Shown in pieces: positions 1 to 5,999 of a stretch of DNA of 5,999 nucleotides. Where the stretch lies: NCBI GenBank assembly GCA_035288405.1, contig DATEAK010000333.1, positions 1-5,999 of the forward strand, in the 5' to 3' direction. Every line of letters starts with the position of its first letter. Position 1 is the first letter of the stretch. The translations under genes and the position numbers were made by a program. Origin of the DNA: JACPSX01 sp035288405 [NCBI: bacterium]. GTDB lineage: Bacteria > JACPSX01. Below the pieces are notes generated by a model, which saw nothing but the letters and a program-made list of their open reading frames with translations, was not told the DNA's origin and did not search any database.

Positions 1-58
1 AAGCGTGCACGGCGGCCTGAAAAATATCAAGGGCCTGCGTTTTCAGGCTCTCTAGCAA
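1..58 (-). CDS. Partial CDS, possible N-terminus of glycerate 2-kinase (GckA/MOFRL family)
   Basis: Only the first 19 codons or so lie in the window; the gene continues past the left edge. Downstream of the methyltransferase the minus strand stays open and reads (M)LESLKTQALDIFQAAVHA. The ALxIFxAAxxA pattern is what I know from the start of type-2 glycerate kinases, which phosphorylate D-glycerate to 2-phosphoglycerate in the cytoplasm. A TTG start at 56-58 would overlap the preceding stop codon (52-54) and has a purine-rich GGAAGGGG about 6 nt upstream as a possible ribosome-binding site. A later non-ATG start is also possible. The overlap suggests translational coupling with the methyltransferase gene. 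The family call rests on under 20 residues and is tentative. Confidence 0.4.
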   Translation of the reverse strand, partial: MLESLKTQALDIFQAAVHA

Positions 59-771
59 AGCAAGCCCCTTCCCTTGGAACCCGAATAGAGAACGGCAATC
101 CCGCCGGTCAAATTCCTATACGCGACGTTCTCCAGACCGGCTCGTTTTAAAAGTACCATGAGCGCTTCCCGCTCCGGAAACTTCAAAACGGATTCCGGCA
201 GGTAGCGATAGGCCTGCGGATTCCCGGAGATGAAACCTCCGACTCGGGGCAACAGACGGAAAAAATAGAACAGGTACAAAGAACGCAGCCAGGAATGGGA
301 AGGCGTGGCGAACTCCAGGATGGAGAGTGATCCTCCGGACTTCAGGACACGGGCCATCTCCTGCAGCCCCTGGAGTGGGTCGGCCAAATTGCGCAAGCCG
401 AAGGCGATGGTGAGCCCGTCAAAAACGGAGTCCCCAAACGGCAGGTGAAGAGCATCTCCATAAATGAGAGAGACGAGACCGTCGCGTCTGCTTTGTCTAA
501 CTTTTTCTCTCCCCTTGCGGAGCATCGGCAAACTGAAATCAATCCCCACAATCTGCCCCGCAGGGGGAACTTTGCGCGCAATTTCCAGGGCCACGTCCGC
601 GGTTCCCGTAGCCACATCGAGGTAAGCTCCGCCGGGAACTGCGGGCAATGCGGCCACCGTCTTACGGCGCCATCGGCGGTCGATTCCCAGGCTGAGCAGG
701 TGGTTGAGAAGGTCATAGCGGTGCGCAATGGAAGAAAACATCCGCTGCACACGCTGGCCGGTGGGCTCCAT
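52..771 (-). CDS. ubiE: Demethylmenaquinone / 2-polyprenyl-benzoquinol C-methyltransferase (UbiE/MenG)
   Basis: A SAM-dependent class I methyltransferase that C-methylates the prenylated quinone ring; it converts demethylmenaquinone to menaquinone and, in organisms with ubiquinone, also acts in that pathway. The 239 residues match the usual 230-250. The N-terminal family signature is seen as YDLLNHLLSLGIDRRW (residues 19-34). The SAM-binding motif I is LDVATGTAD (51-59), followed by an acidic GIDFS strand (76-80), GDALHLPF (105-112) and FGLRNLADP (124-132). The second signature is RVLKSGGSLSILEFATP (141-157), with SGG where PGG is common. The ATG at 769-771 is the only ATG possible before an in-frame TAA at 784-786; it has only a weak purine-rich AAAGAAAGAGAG ahead of it. 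No ubiquinone or futalosine genes are visible to settle which quinone is made, so menG would be an equally fair name. It lies 126 bases downstream of tRNA-Thr and I see no convincing promoter in that gap. Confidence 0.93.
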   Translation of the reverse strand: MEPTGQRVQRMFSSIAHRYDLLNHLLSLGIDRRWRRKTVAALPAVPGGAYLDVATGTADVALEIARKVPPAGQIVGIDFSLPMLRKGREKVRQSRRDGLVSLIYGDALHLPFGDSVFDGLTIAFGLRNLADPLQGLQEMARVLKSGGSLSILEFATPSHSWLRSLYLFYFFRLLPRVGGFISGNPQAYRYLPESVLKFPEREALMVLLKRAGLENVAYRNLTGGIAVLYSGSKGRGLLC

Positions 772-840
772 GGCTCTCTTTCTTTACCGCAGTGGCCATC
801 CGCAAAACATCTTCACTGAGTCAGTCCAGTTCTTCCCTCT

Positions 841-856
841 TGCCGGGATGCCGGCA
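841..856. other. Short perfect stem-loop upstream of ubiE
   Basis: TGCCGG, a 4-nt loop, then CCGGCA: a perfect 6-bp GC-rich stem in the 126-base gap between tRNA-Thr and the methyltransferase gene. It has no T-tract on either side, so it is not a standard intrinsic terminator. It could be an RNA structure in the leader of ubiE or a processing or pausing site after the tRNA transcript. The structure is visible; any role is inference. Confidence 0.45.
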
Positions 857-888
857 GATTCCTACAGACAGATCTCAAAATGCAATGT

Positions 889-895
889 AAAAAAA
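889..895 (-). terminator. T7 tract just after tRNA-Thr, weak terminator candidate
   Basis: On the minus strand seven consecutive T residues begin two bases after the CCA end of tRNA-Thr. No dedicated hairpin sits between the tRNA and the T-tract. The only GC-rich stems immediately upstream are the T-arm and acceptor stem of the tRNA itself. It may slow or stop transcription of the tRNA operon, or it may simply be part of the 3' trailer removed during processing. A genuine terminator is not proven. Confidence 0.3.
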
Positions 896-897
896 GA

Positions 898-972
<75 letters not shown>

Positions 973-1017
973 TGGGAGGGAGTGGCAAAACTGCTGCTTC
1001 TATATTGGATAAAGTAG

Positions 1018-1093
<76 letters not shown>

Positions 1094-1144
1094 ACCAACA
1101 CACAGGCCGTAATCTCAAGTTGGTCAATGCCCTACCCCAAGTAA

Positions 1145-1173
1145 ACTATAGGACAGCTCCCCCGTGGCGTCAA
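1145..1173 (-). promoter_or_regulatory. Sigma-70-type promoter for the tRNA-Phe/tRNA-Thr unit
   Basis: On the minus strand TTGACG (1168-1173) and TATAGT (1145-1150) are separated by exactly 17 bases. This is five of six matches to each consensus hexamer (TTGACA and TATAAT) at the ideal spacing. The predicted start point lies near 1137, giving a leader of about 44 nt before tRNA-Phe. The promoter faces the tRNAs and lies after the nuoN stop codon, so the tRNAs need not depend on readthrough from the nuo operon. It may also drive ubiE by readthrough. Confidence 0.75.
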
Positions 1174-1184
1174 GGAGATTTCCC

Positions 1185-1254
1185 GTCAGCAATCAGCTTT
1201 CAGCTTGGGAAATGCAAGGTTTTCTCACTATCTGGCTGATAGCTCAGGGCTGAC
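1185..1254. repeat. Imperfect inverted repeat built of GCTGANN-type heptamers
   Basis: Two 21-base arms each consist of three seven-base units. On the minus strand the left arm (1185-1205) contains GCTGAAA, GCTGATT and GCTGAC in tandem. On the plus strand the right arm (1234-1254) reads GGCTGAT, AGCTCAG, GGCTGAC. The arms face each other across 28 bases and could pair over most of their length with several mismatches. No T-tract follows on the minus strand, so it does not look like a standard terminator for nuoN. It could still form a 3'-end structure protecting the nuo mRNA. Short heptamer repeat tracts of this sort occur between genes in some environmental bacteria; what they do is unknown to me. 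Confidence 0.55.
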
Positions 1255-1336
1255 TGCGGAGTGCTAAGCCCAAAGCGGAGACGGGCAAGCATTTCCGTGC
1301 AATGGGAAGAACGGAAGAGCAAAGACTCCAATCTCG

Positions 1337-2791
1337 TTAAAAGAGGGAAAGAACAGAGAAGCGGGCAACTTCAAGAAACGGCCCGGGGTAGAGGCCCACG
1401 ACCAAAGTTCCCAACACCATGACGCCCAGTGCGGATAAGAGAGCCGGAGAAAGCGAGATTTCTCTCGCGCTTCCTTCTCCCTGCATGTACATCACCATGG
1501 CTACCTTAAAGTAGTAGTAAATCGAAATGGCACTGGTAACCACTGCGATGAGAGCGAGCCAATAGAATTTCTCTTCGATGGCCGCTGCAAACAGGTAGAG
1601 TTTCCCCACGAAGCCGGCCGTGGGAGGGATACCTCCCAGGGACAAAAGAAACAGGAGAAAAACGAAAGCGGCGATCGGGTTCGAGCGACCCATCCCCTTA
1701 AAATCCTCGATCTGGTCTCCCCGGTGACCTTTCCGGCAAATGAGGATCACCATACTAAAGGCTCCCAGTGTCATGAAAACGTAAACGAGCGTGTAAAAGA
1801 GGACCGCCGAAAGCCCGCGCTGAGTACCCACCACAAAACCCATCAGCACGTACCCCGCGTGGGCCACACTGGAATAGGCGAGCATGCGCTTGATGTTGCT
1901 CTGGGCCACGGCCACCACGTTGCCCAGGATCATGGTGAGCGCGGATAAGACCCACAGGAGGACAATCCATTGGGGCTTGAGCACTCCCAGCCCGCTAAAG
2001 AAGACTCGCAGGACCGCAGCAAAACCGGCCGCCTTGGACCCTGTGGCCAAAAAGGCGGTCACCGAGGTGGGCGCCCCCTCATACACATCGGGAACCCACA
2101 TATGGAAAGGGACGGCGGCGATCTTAAAACCAAAGCCCGCCACCAGCATGATCATGGCTAGCATGAGGACCGGACTGCTGGAGAGATTCTGTCCGCTCAG
2201 GAACCGGGAGATCGCCTGCAGGTTGGTAGACCCCGTGAGACCGTAAAGGAGCGCCATGCCATACAGGAGAATCCCGGAAGTAAACGCACCGGCCAGAAAA
2301 AACTTCAGAGAAGATTCCACGGATTTAGGATCCCGCTTGATAAACCCGCATAGAACGTAGGTGGAAATGGACATCAGCTCCAGGCCCAGATAGATGGAGA
2401 TGAGGTCCCCTCCGGCCGCCATGATCATCATTCCCAAAGTCGCGAACAAGAGGAGTGCGTAGTATTCCCCCAGGTTGATTTCCTCGACGGCGATGTAGCG
2501 TAAAGAGATGAGGATCGTGAGGCCCGTGACCAGCAGGAAGACCACCTTGAAGAACATGGCATAGCTGTCCAGGAGAATCATTCCCCCAAAAGCATCTCCA
2601 CGGGTGTGCAGCAGAGGAAGGCAGGCGAGCAACGTGGCCAGAACCACGATTAGGCTCAGAACCCCCAAGAGAGTCTTGCGAGGTTTGGGAACAAAGAGGT
2701 CCGCAAGGAGAACCAGGCAGAGTCCAACCGTCAGCACCAGCTCCGGAGAGATCAGCTTGAGATCGGAAAGAGGCGGGAAGAGGAGTTCCAT
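1337..2791 (-). CDS. nuoN: NADH-quinone oxidoreductase subunit N (NuoN)
   Basis: One of the three antiporter-like, proton-translocating subunits of respiratory complex I in the cytoplasmic membrane. The 484 residues match the family length, and hydrophobic helices run through the whole chain. Residues expected for proton transfer are in place: Glu138 in YLGLELMSIS (TM5), Lys223 in FGFKIAAVPFHMWVPD (TM7), Lys253 in TGSKAAGF (TM8) and Lys397 in TAGFVGKLYL (TM12). The motifs PFHMWVPDVYEGAPT (228-242) and SNIKRMLAYSSVAHAGY (298-314) are typical of the proton-conducting membrane transporter family. The ATG overlaps the nuoM stop codon as TAATG, and its Shine-Dalgarno GGAGGT (2801-2806) lies inside the nuoM 3' end, so translation is probably coupled to nuoM. 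It is the last nuo gene here; no clear intrinsic terminator follows. Confidence 0.97.
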   Translation of the reverse strand: MELLFPPLSDLKLISPELVLTVGLCLVLLADLFVPKPRKTLLGVLSLIVVLATLLACLPLLHTRGDAFGGMILLDSYAMFFKVVFLLVTGLTILISLRYIAVEEINLGEYYALLLFATLGMMIMAAGGDLISIYLGLELMSISTYVLCGFIKRDPKSVESSLKFFLAGAFTSGILLYGMALLYGLTGSTNLQAISRFLSGQNLSSSPVLMLAMIMLVAGFGFKIAAVPFHMWVPDVYEGAPTSVTAFLATGSKAAGFAAVLRVFFSGLGVLKPQWIVLLWVLSALTMILGNVVAVAQSNIKRMLAYSSVAHAGYVLMGFVVGTQRGLSAVLFYTLVYVFMTLGAFSMVILICRKGHRGDQIEDFKGMGRSNPIAAFVFLLFLLSLGGIPPTAGFVGKLYLFAAAIEEKFYWLALIAVVTSAISIYYYFKVAMVMYMQGEGSAREISLSPALLSALGVMVLGTLVVGLYPGPFLEVARFSVLSLF

Positions 2792-4425
2792 TACCGGCCC
2801 ACCTCCCGGGTGGAAGGTTGCTCTCTCATCGGTTCACCCGTCACGGCTTGCTTCACAAGGCCCGGTCTCTCTGCCGATGCAGGCTGCAATGCCGCCGCCG
2901 GGGCTGTCACCGGAGCCTGGTAGCGAGACACCAGCTGGCGGACGCTGGGCTCCATAATCTGCAGGAACGGTTTGGGGTAAAGACCGATCCAGAACATAAA
3001 GACGACGATCGGGAGCATGTAGATGACTTCCCGCACGTTGCAGTCCTTCAAGTTCCGGTTCTCTTCCTTGTCCAGCGTACCGAACATGGTGCGTTGGAAA
3101 AGCCAGAGCATGTACGCGGCTCCCAGGATGATCCCGCTCACGGCCAGGATCGCGTACAGCATGCTGCTCTTGAAGGCGCCCACCACCACCAGAAACTCGG
3201 CGATAAAGCCGTTTAATCCCGGCAGACCGATGGAGGAGAACATGGCGATGGCAAAGAAAACGGCAAAAACGGGGAGCTGCTTGGAGAGCCCTCCGAAGTC
3301 TGCAATGAGTCGGGTGTGCCGGCGCTCGTAAAGGATGCCGACGATGAGAAACAGGGCTCCGGTGGAAAGCCCGTGATTGATCATGTACAGGAGGCTCCCC
3401 AGAAGGCCCTGCTCGTTCAAGACAAACATACCCAGAATGACGAAACCCATGTGGCTCACGGAGCTGAAAGCAATGAGCCGCTTCATGTCCCCCTGAGCCA
3501 GGCACACCAGGGCCCCGTAAATAATGGCGACAATTCCCAGGATGACCATCAGGGGAACGAAATACCGGGAGGCTTCGGGAAACAACGCGAGGTTGAAACG
3601 CAGGAACCCATATCCGCCCATCTTCAACAAGACCCCGGCCAGAATCACGGAGCCTGCCGTCGGTGCCTCCGTGTGGGCGTCCGGAAGCCAGGTGTGAAAC
3701 GGAAACATGGGAACCTTGATGGCAAAGCTCAGGAAAAAGGAAAGCCAGACCAAATTCTGGAAGGAAAACAAGCTCGAACTGAAGGGGTACGAGGTCTTCA
3801 TGAGCTCAAGCACGTTGAACGTGTAAACCCCGGTCTGGCTCGCATGATAAAAGTAGATGGCCAGGATTCCCAGCAGCATCACCACGCTGCCGAAAAGCGT
3901 GTAGAGGAAGAACTTGATGGCCGCATAGAGGCGGCGGGCCGGGTTCCCCCAGACCCCGATCAGGAAGTACATGGGGACGAGAACGATTTCCCAGAAAATG
4001 TAGAACAGGAAGAAGTCCAGGGATGTAAACACTCCCAGCATACCCGTCTCCAGGATCATCAGGGAGACGTAGTACTCCTTCTCACGGTCCGAGATGGCGG
4101 CAAAGGAGGACAGCACGGCGATGGCCGACAAGAAGGTGGTCAACAATACGAGGAAGATGCTGATGCCGTCAATCCCCAGAAAGTAGGTGGCGCCGATGGA
4201 AGGAATCCAGGGGAGATTCTCGACAAACTGCATCTCCGCCGTGCCCTTCTGGAAGTAGATGATGAGGGGAACAGAGATGACAAAATCAAGCAACGTCACG
4301 AAGAAGGCAAAGTACTTAATCGCCGTAGGCTTCCGGCGGTTGAAGAAGAACATGATCAGGAGCGCCCCGACCAGAGGCACGAAGATCACCAGGGACAGGA
4401 TGGGAAAGTTCAAAATATTGGTCAT
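2791..4425 (-). CDS. nuoM: NADH-quinone oxidoreductase subunit M (NuoM)
   Basis: The middle antiporter-like subunit of the complex I membrane arm, coupling quinone reduction to proton pumping. The proton-path residues are all present: Glu146 in FYIFWEIVLVPMYF (TM5), Lys237 in FAIKVPMFPFHTWLPDA (TM7), Lys268 in VLLKMGGYGFLRF (TM8) and Glu410 in NGFIAEFLVVVG (TM12). His351 in INHGLSTG is also conserved. ATG at 4423-4425 is supported by GAGGAGA (4431-4437) five bases upstream. The 544 residues exceed the roughly 500-510 usual for E. coli-type NuoM. The excess is a hydrophilic tail from about residue 503, rich in Ala, Pro and Glu, which I would not expect to be membrane-embedded. The gene sits between nuoL and nuoN, 56 bases after nuoL and overlapping nuoN by one base. 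Confidence 0.97.
   Translation of the reverse strand: MTNILNFPILSLVIFVPLVGALLIMFFFNRRKPTAIKYFAFFVTLLDFVISVPLIIYFQKGTAEMQFVENLPWIPSIGATYFLGIDGISIFLVLLTTFLSAIAVLSSFAAISDREKEYYVSLMILETGMLGVFTSLDFFLFYIFWEIVLVPMYFLIGVWGNPARRLYAAIKFFLYTLFGSVVMLLGILAIYFYHASQTGVYTFNVLELMKTSYPFSSSLFSFQNLVWLSFFLSFAIKVPMFPFHTWLPDAHTEAPTAGSVILAGVLLKMGGYGFLRFNLALFPEASRYFVPLMVILGIVAIIYGALVCLAQGDMKRLIAFSSVSHMGFVILGMFVLNEQGLLGSLLYMINHGLSTGALFLIVGILYERRHTRLIADFGGLSKQLPVFAVFFAIAMFSSIGLPGLNGFIAEFLVVVGAFKSSMLYAILAVSGIILGAAYMLWLFQRTMFGTLDKEENRNLKDCNVREVIYMLPIVVFMFWIGLYPKPFLQIMEPSVRQLVSRYQAPVTAPAAALQPASAERPGLVKQAVTGEPMREQPSTREVGR
2801..2806 (-). promoter_or_regulatory. Ribosome-binding site of nuoN, inside nuoM
   Basis: GGAGGT on the minus strand, a perfect core Shine-Dalgarno, lies 9 bases before the nuoN ATG. 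It is embedded in the codons for the last residues of NuoM (REVGR and stop). Together with the TAATG junction it fixes the nuoN start and suggests that ribosomes ending nuoM can restart on nuoN. Confidence 0.8.
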
Positions 4426-4430
4426 GCACT

Positions 4431-4437
4431 TCTCCTC
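4431..4437 (-). promoter_or_regulatory. Ribosome-binding site of nuoM
   Basis: GAGGAGA on the minus strand ends five bases before the nuoM ATG. It lies in the 56-base nuoL-nuoM gap and decides the nuoM start. I see no promoter or terminator in that gap, consistent with one nuoL-nuoM-nuoN transcript. Confidence 0.8.
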
Positions 4438-4481
4438 AGTTGACTATCGCTGCGGCCCCGGGGAAGGATCGCCCAGGCTTG

Positions 4482-5999
4482 CTACAAGAGCAAGTAGAGG
4501 CTGGCAATCACGAAAATCCCCAGGAGCATGGCCAGAGCATAATTCTGGGTAAACCCGGTCTGCATCCGCCGGAATTTGCGGGCCCCGCTCTGCACCACAA
4601 CGCCCACTCCGTTGACGGCTCCGTCCACTGTGAAACGGTCAAACAGGTTGGAGCCGCGTCCCCACAGGACAGTGAGAAAGCTCACCCCGTTCACCACCCC
4701 GTCGATGACCCGCTCATCAAAGTTCCGCAAAAACCGGCCCAACTGCAACAGAGGATTCACCACCAGTGCCGCATAAATCTCGTCGACCCAGTACTTGTTC
4801 AACAGCAGCCGGTAAACGAGAGAACCTCTTTCGGCCAGAGCCACGGGGATCTCGGGGCGGCTGATGTACAGGAACCGAGCCAGCCCCCATCCGCCCAGGC
4901 CGATCGCCACGGAAGCTCCCATTAACCCATAGTCGACAAGCTCCAGGCCGTGGTGGGCTTCCGGGGCGCCGGGAATCGCAAAAACCTCGGCCAGGAAACG
5001 GTGGATCGTACCCCCTTCGGGGGGAAAACCAGGAATGAATCCACCGACCGTTGAGAGCGCGGCCAGCAGGATCAGGGGCCAGGTCATGATCCCGGGGGAT
5101 TCGTGGATGTGATGGGCTCTGTCAGGCTCCACCCGGGAAACCCCGTAGAAGGTCATGTAGATCAGGCGAAATATGTAAAAGGCGGTCATGAACGCGGCGA
5201 TCACCCCGAGGGCCCACAAGAAGTAATGCCCCTCCTTGAATGCCGCGCCCAGAATCTCGTCTTTGCTCCAGAACCCCGCAAACGGCGGGATGCCGGCCAG
5301 TGCCAAAGCACCTACGTAAAACACGGGCGCAGTGACCGGGAGATGGGAACGGAGCCCCCCCATGTGCCGCATGTCCTGTTCACCCGAGAGGGCATGAATG
5401 ACGCTGCCCGCCGCGAGAAACAAAAGCCCCTTGAAAAACGCATGGGTCATGAGGTGGAAGATGGCCGAGGCGTAGGCTCCCACCCCGAGCCCGAGGAACA
5501 TGTAGCCCAGCTGGCTCACGGTGGAATAGGCCAGGACCCGCTTGATGTCGTTCTGCACAAGCCCGATGGAAGCCGCGAAGATGGCGGTCACCGCCCCCAC
5601 CGTACCCACAACCTCCAGGCTCACGGGAGCCAGGTGGAAGAGAGGGTAACTGCGGGCCACCATGTAGACTCCGGCCGTGACCATGGTGGCCGCATGAATG
5701 AGGGCGCTTACCGGCGTAGGGCCCTCCATGGCATCCGGGAGCCAGACGTGCAGGGGAAACTGAGCCGACTTGCCCACGGCCCCCACAAACAACAGGAGCG
5801 TGATTGCCGTGAGAGTCCCCACGGCGACCTGATTGGGATGAGCGAAAACCTGGCCAAACTCGAGGGATCCGAAATTCACAAAAATGAGAAAGAGTCCTAA
5901 GACAAAACCCGCGTCCCCGATCCGGTTCACGATGAACGCCTTCTTGCCGGCATCGGAGGCCGACTTTTTCTCGTACCAGTAGCCGATCAGGAGATAGGA
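4482..5999 (-). CDS. nuoL: NADH-quinone oxidoreductase subunit L (NuoL), 5' end outside the window
   Basis: The distal antiporter-like subunit of complex I, carrying the long lateral helix that runs along the membrane arm. The frame is open to the right edge, giving 505 visible residues that begin SYLLIGYWYEKK. By E. coli numbering this is about residue 150, so roughly 150 N-terminal residues, including the TM5 glutamate, lie just outside. Proton-path lysines are present at visible residue 77 (GAVGKSAQFPLHVWLPDA), 190 (HAFFKGLLF) and 246 (FWSKDEIL). DIKRVLAYSTVSQLGYM is at 151-167. The C-terminus has the lateral-helix region and ends in QTGFTQNYALAMLLG plus a last hydrophobic helix, as in full-length family members. 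The GTG at 5928-5930 is an internal valine codon, not the start. TAG at 4482-4484 ends the gene. Confidence 0.96.
   Translation of the reverse strand, partial: SYLLIGYWYEKKSASDAGKKAFIVNRIGDAGFVLGLFLIFVNFGSLEFGQVFAHPNQVAVGTLTAITLLLFVGAVGKSAQFPLHVWLPDAMEGPTPVSALIHAATMVTAGVYMVARSYPLFHLAPVSLEVVGTVGAVTAIFAASIGLVQNDIKRVLAYSTVSQLGYMFLGLGVGAYASAIFHLMTHAFFKGLLFLAAGSVIHALSGEQDMRHMGGLRSHLPVTAPVFYVGALALAGIPPFAGFWSKDEILGAAFKEGHYFLWALGVIAAFMTAFYIFRLIYMTFYGVSRVEPDRAHHIHESPGIMTWPLILLAALSTVGGFIPGFPPEGGTIHRFLAEVFAIPGAPEAHHGLELVDYGLMGASVAIGLGGWGLARFLYISRPEIPVALAERGSLVYRLLLNKYWVDEIYAALVVNPLLQLGRFLRNFDERVIDGVVNGVSFLTVLWGRGSNLFDRFTVDGAVNGVGVVVQSGARKFRRMQTGFTQNYALAMLLGIFVIASLYLLL

Noticed and set aside
342-819. Open frames on both strands overlapping ubiE (342-752 minus, 445-819 plus)
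   Set aside because: Both lie over the conserved SAM-binding region of ubiE and show no family features.
815-825. ACTGAGTCAGT palindrome upstream of ubiE as an operator
   Set aside because: Only 5-bp arms, a single copy and no adjoining promoter; such a match is expected by chance.
2834-3505. Minus-strand open frame (223 codons) within nuoM in another frame
   Set aside because: It overlaps a well-supported nuoM completely and its composition is Arg/Pro/His-rich out-of-frame sequence.
3316-4443. Long plus-strand open frame (375 codons) opposite nuoM
   Set aside because: It is antisense to a certain nuoM, its product is a low-complexity string of Gln, His, Glu and Asp typical of reverse-complemented membrane-protein codons, and it has no recognisable domain.
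4456-4463. CCCCGGGG palindrome in the nuoL-nuoM gap
   Set aside because: Short and without a loop or T-tract, so it is neither a terminator nor a convincing binding site.
5103-5900. Plus-strand open frame (265 codons) opposite nuoL
   Set aside because: Antisense shadow of nuoL with His/Gly/Glu-rich composition and no family resemblance.
5928-5930. GTG as the start of nuoL
   Set aside because: The codons upstream to the window edge remain open and encode conserved NuoL sequence (SYLLIGYW), so this GTG is internal.

Overview
All genes in this window read on the minus strand, so the transcriptional order runs from the right edge to the left: nuoL (5' part missing), nuoM, nuoN, tRNA-Phe, tRNA-Thr, a ubiE/menG methyltransferase, and the first codons of what looks like a glycerate 2-kinase. 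The DNA is moderately GC-rich (mid to upper fifties percent by eye). The source is a bacterium with a standard proton-pumping NADH-quinone oxidoreductase (complex I). The protein style resembles Nitrospirota, Methylomirabilota (NC10) or Desulfobacterota relatives, but this is an impression and no taxonomic assignment can be made from the sequence alone.

Region 4482-5999 holds NuoL, open through the right edge. Region 2791-4425 holds NuoM, and 1337-2791 holds NuoN. These are the three large antiporter-like membrane subunits of complex I in their classic L-M-N order. nuoM has a strong Shine-Dalgarno of its own after a 56-nt gap. nuoN is joined to nuoM by a TAATG stop/start overlap. All the key membrane lysines and glutamates that fall inside the window are present, so the proton-pumping arm looks functional.

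Region 1094-1336 is a non-coding gap with two notable elements. One is an imperfect inverted repeat made of GCTGANN-type heptamers (1185-1254). The other is a near-consensus sigma-70 promoter (TTGACG, 17 bp, TATAGT; 1145-1173) pointing at the tRNA pair. tRNA-Phe(GAA) and tRNA-Thr(CGU) follow, both with encoded CCA ends.

Region 52-771 is the UbiE/MenG C-methyltransferase, which makes the final C-methylation in menaquinone (and, in some bacteria, ubiquinone) synthesis. It therefore probably supplies the quinone that the upstream complex I reduces. The first 58 bases fit the N-terminus of a glycerate 2-kinase (GckA/MOFRL type) overlapping the ubiE stop.

I see no mobile element, CRISPR array, defence system or clearly novel gene system. 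This is an ordinary housekeeping region, and the observations worth a second look are small ones.
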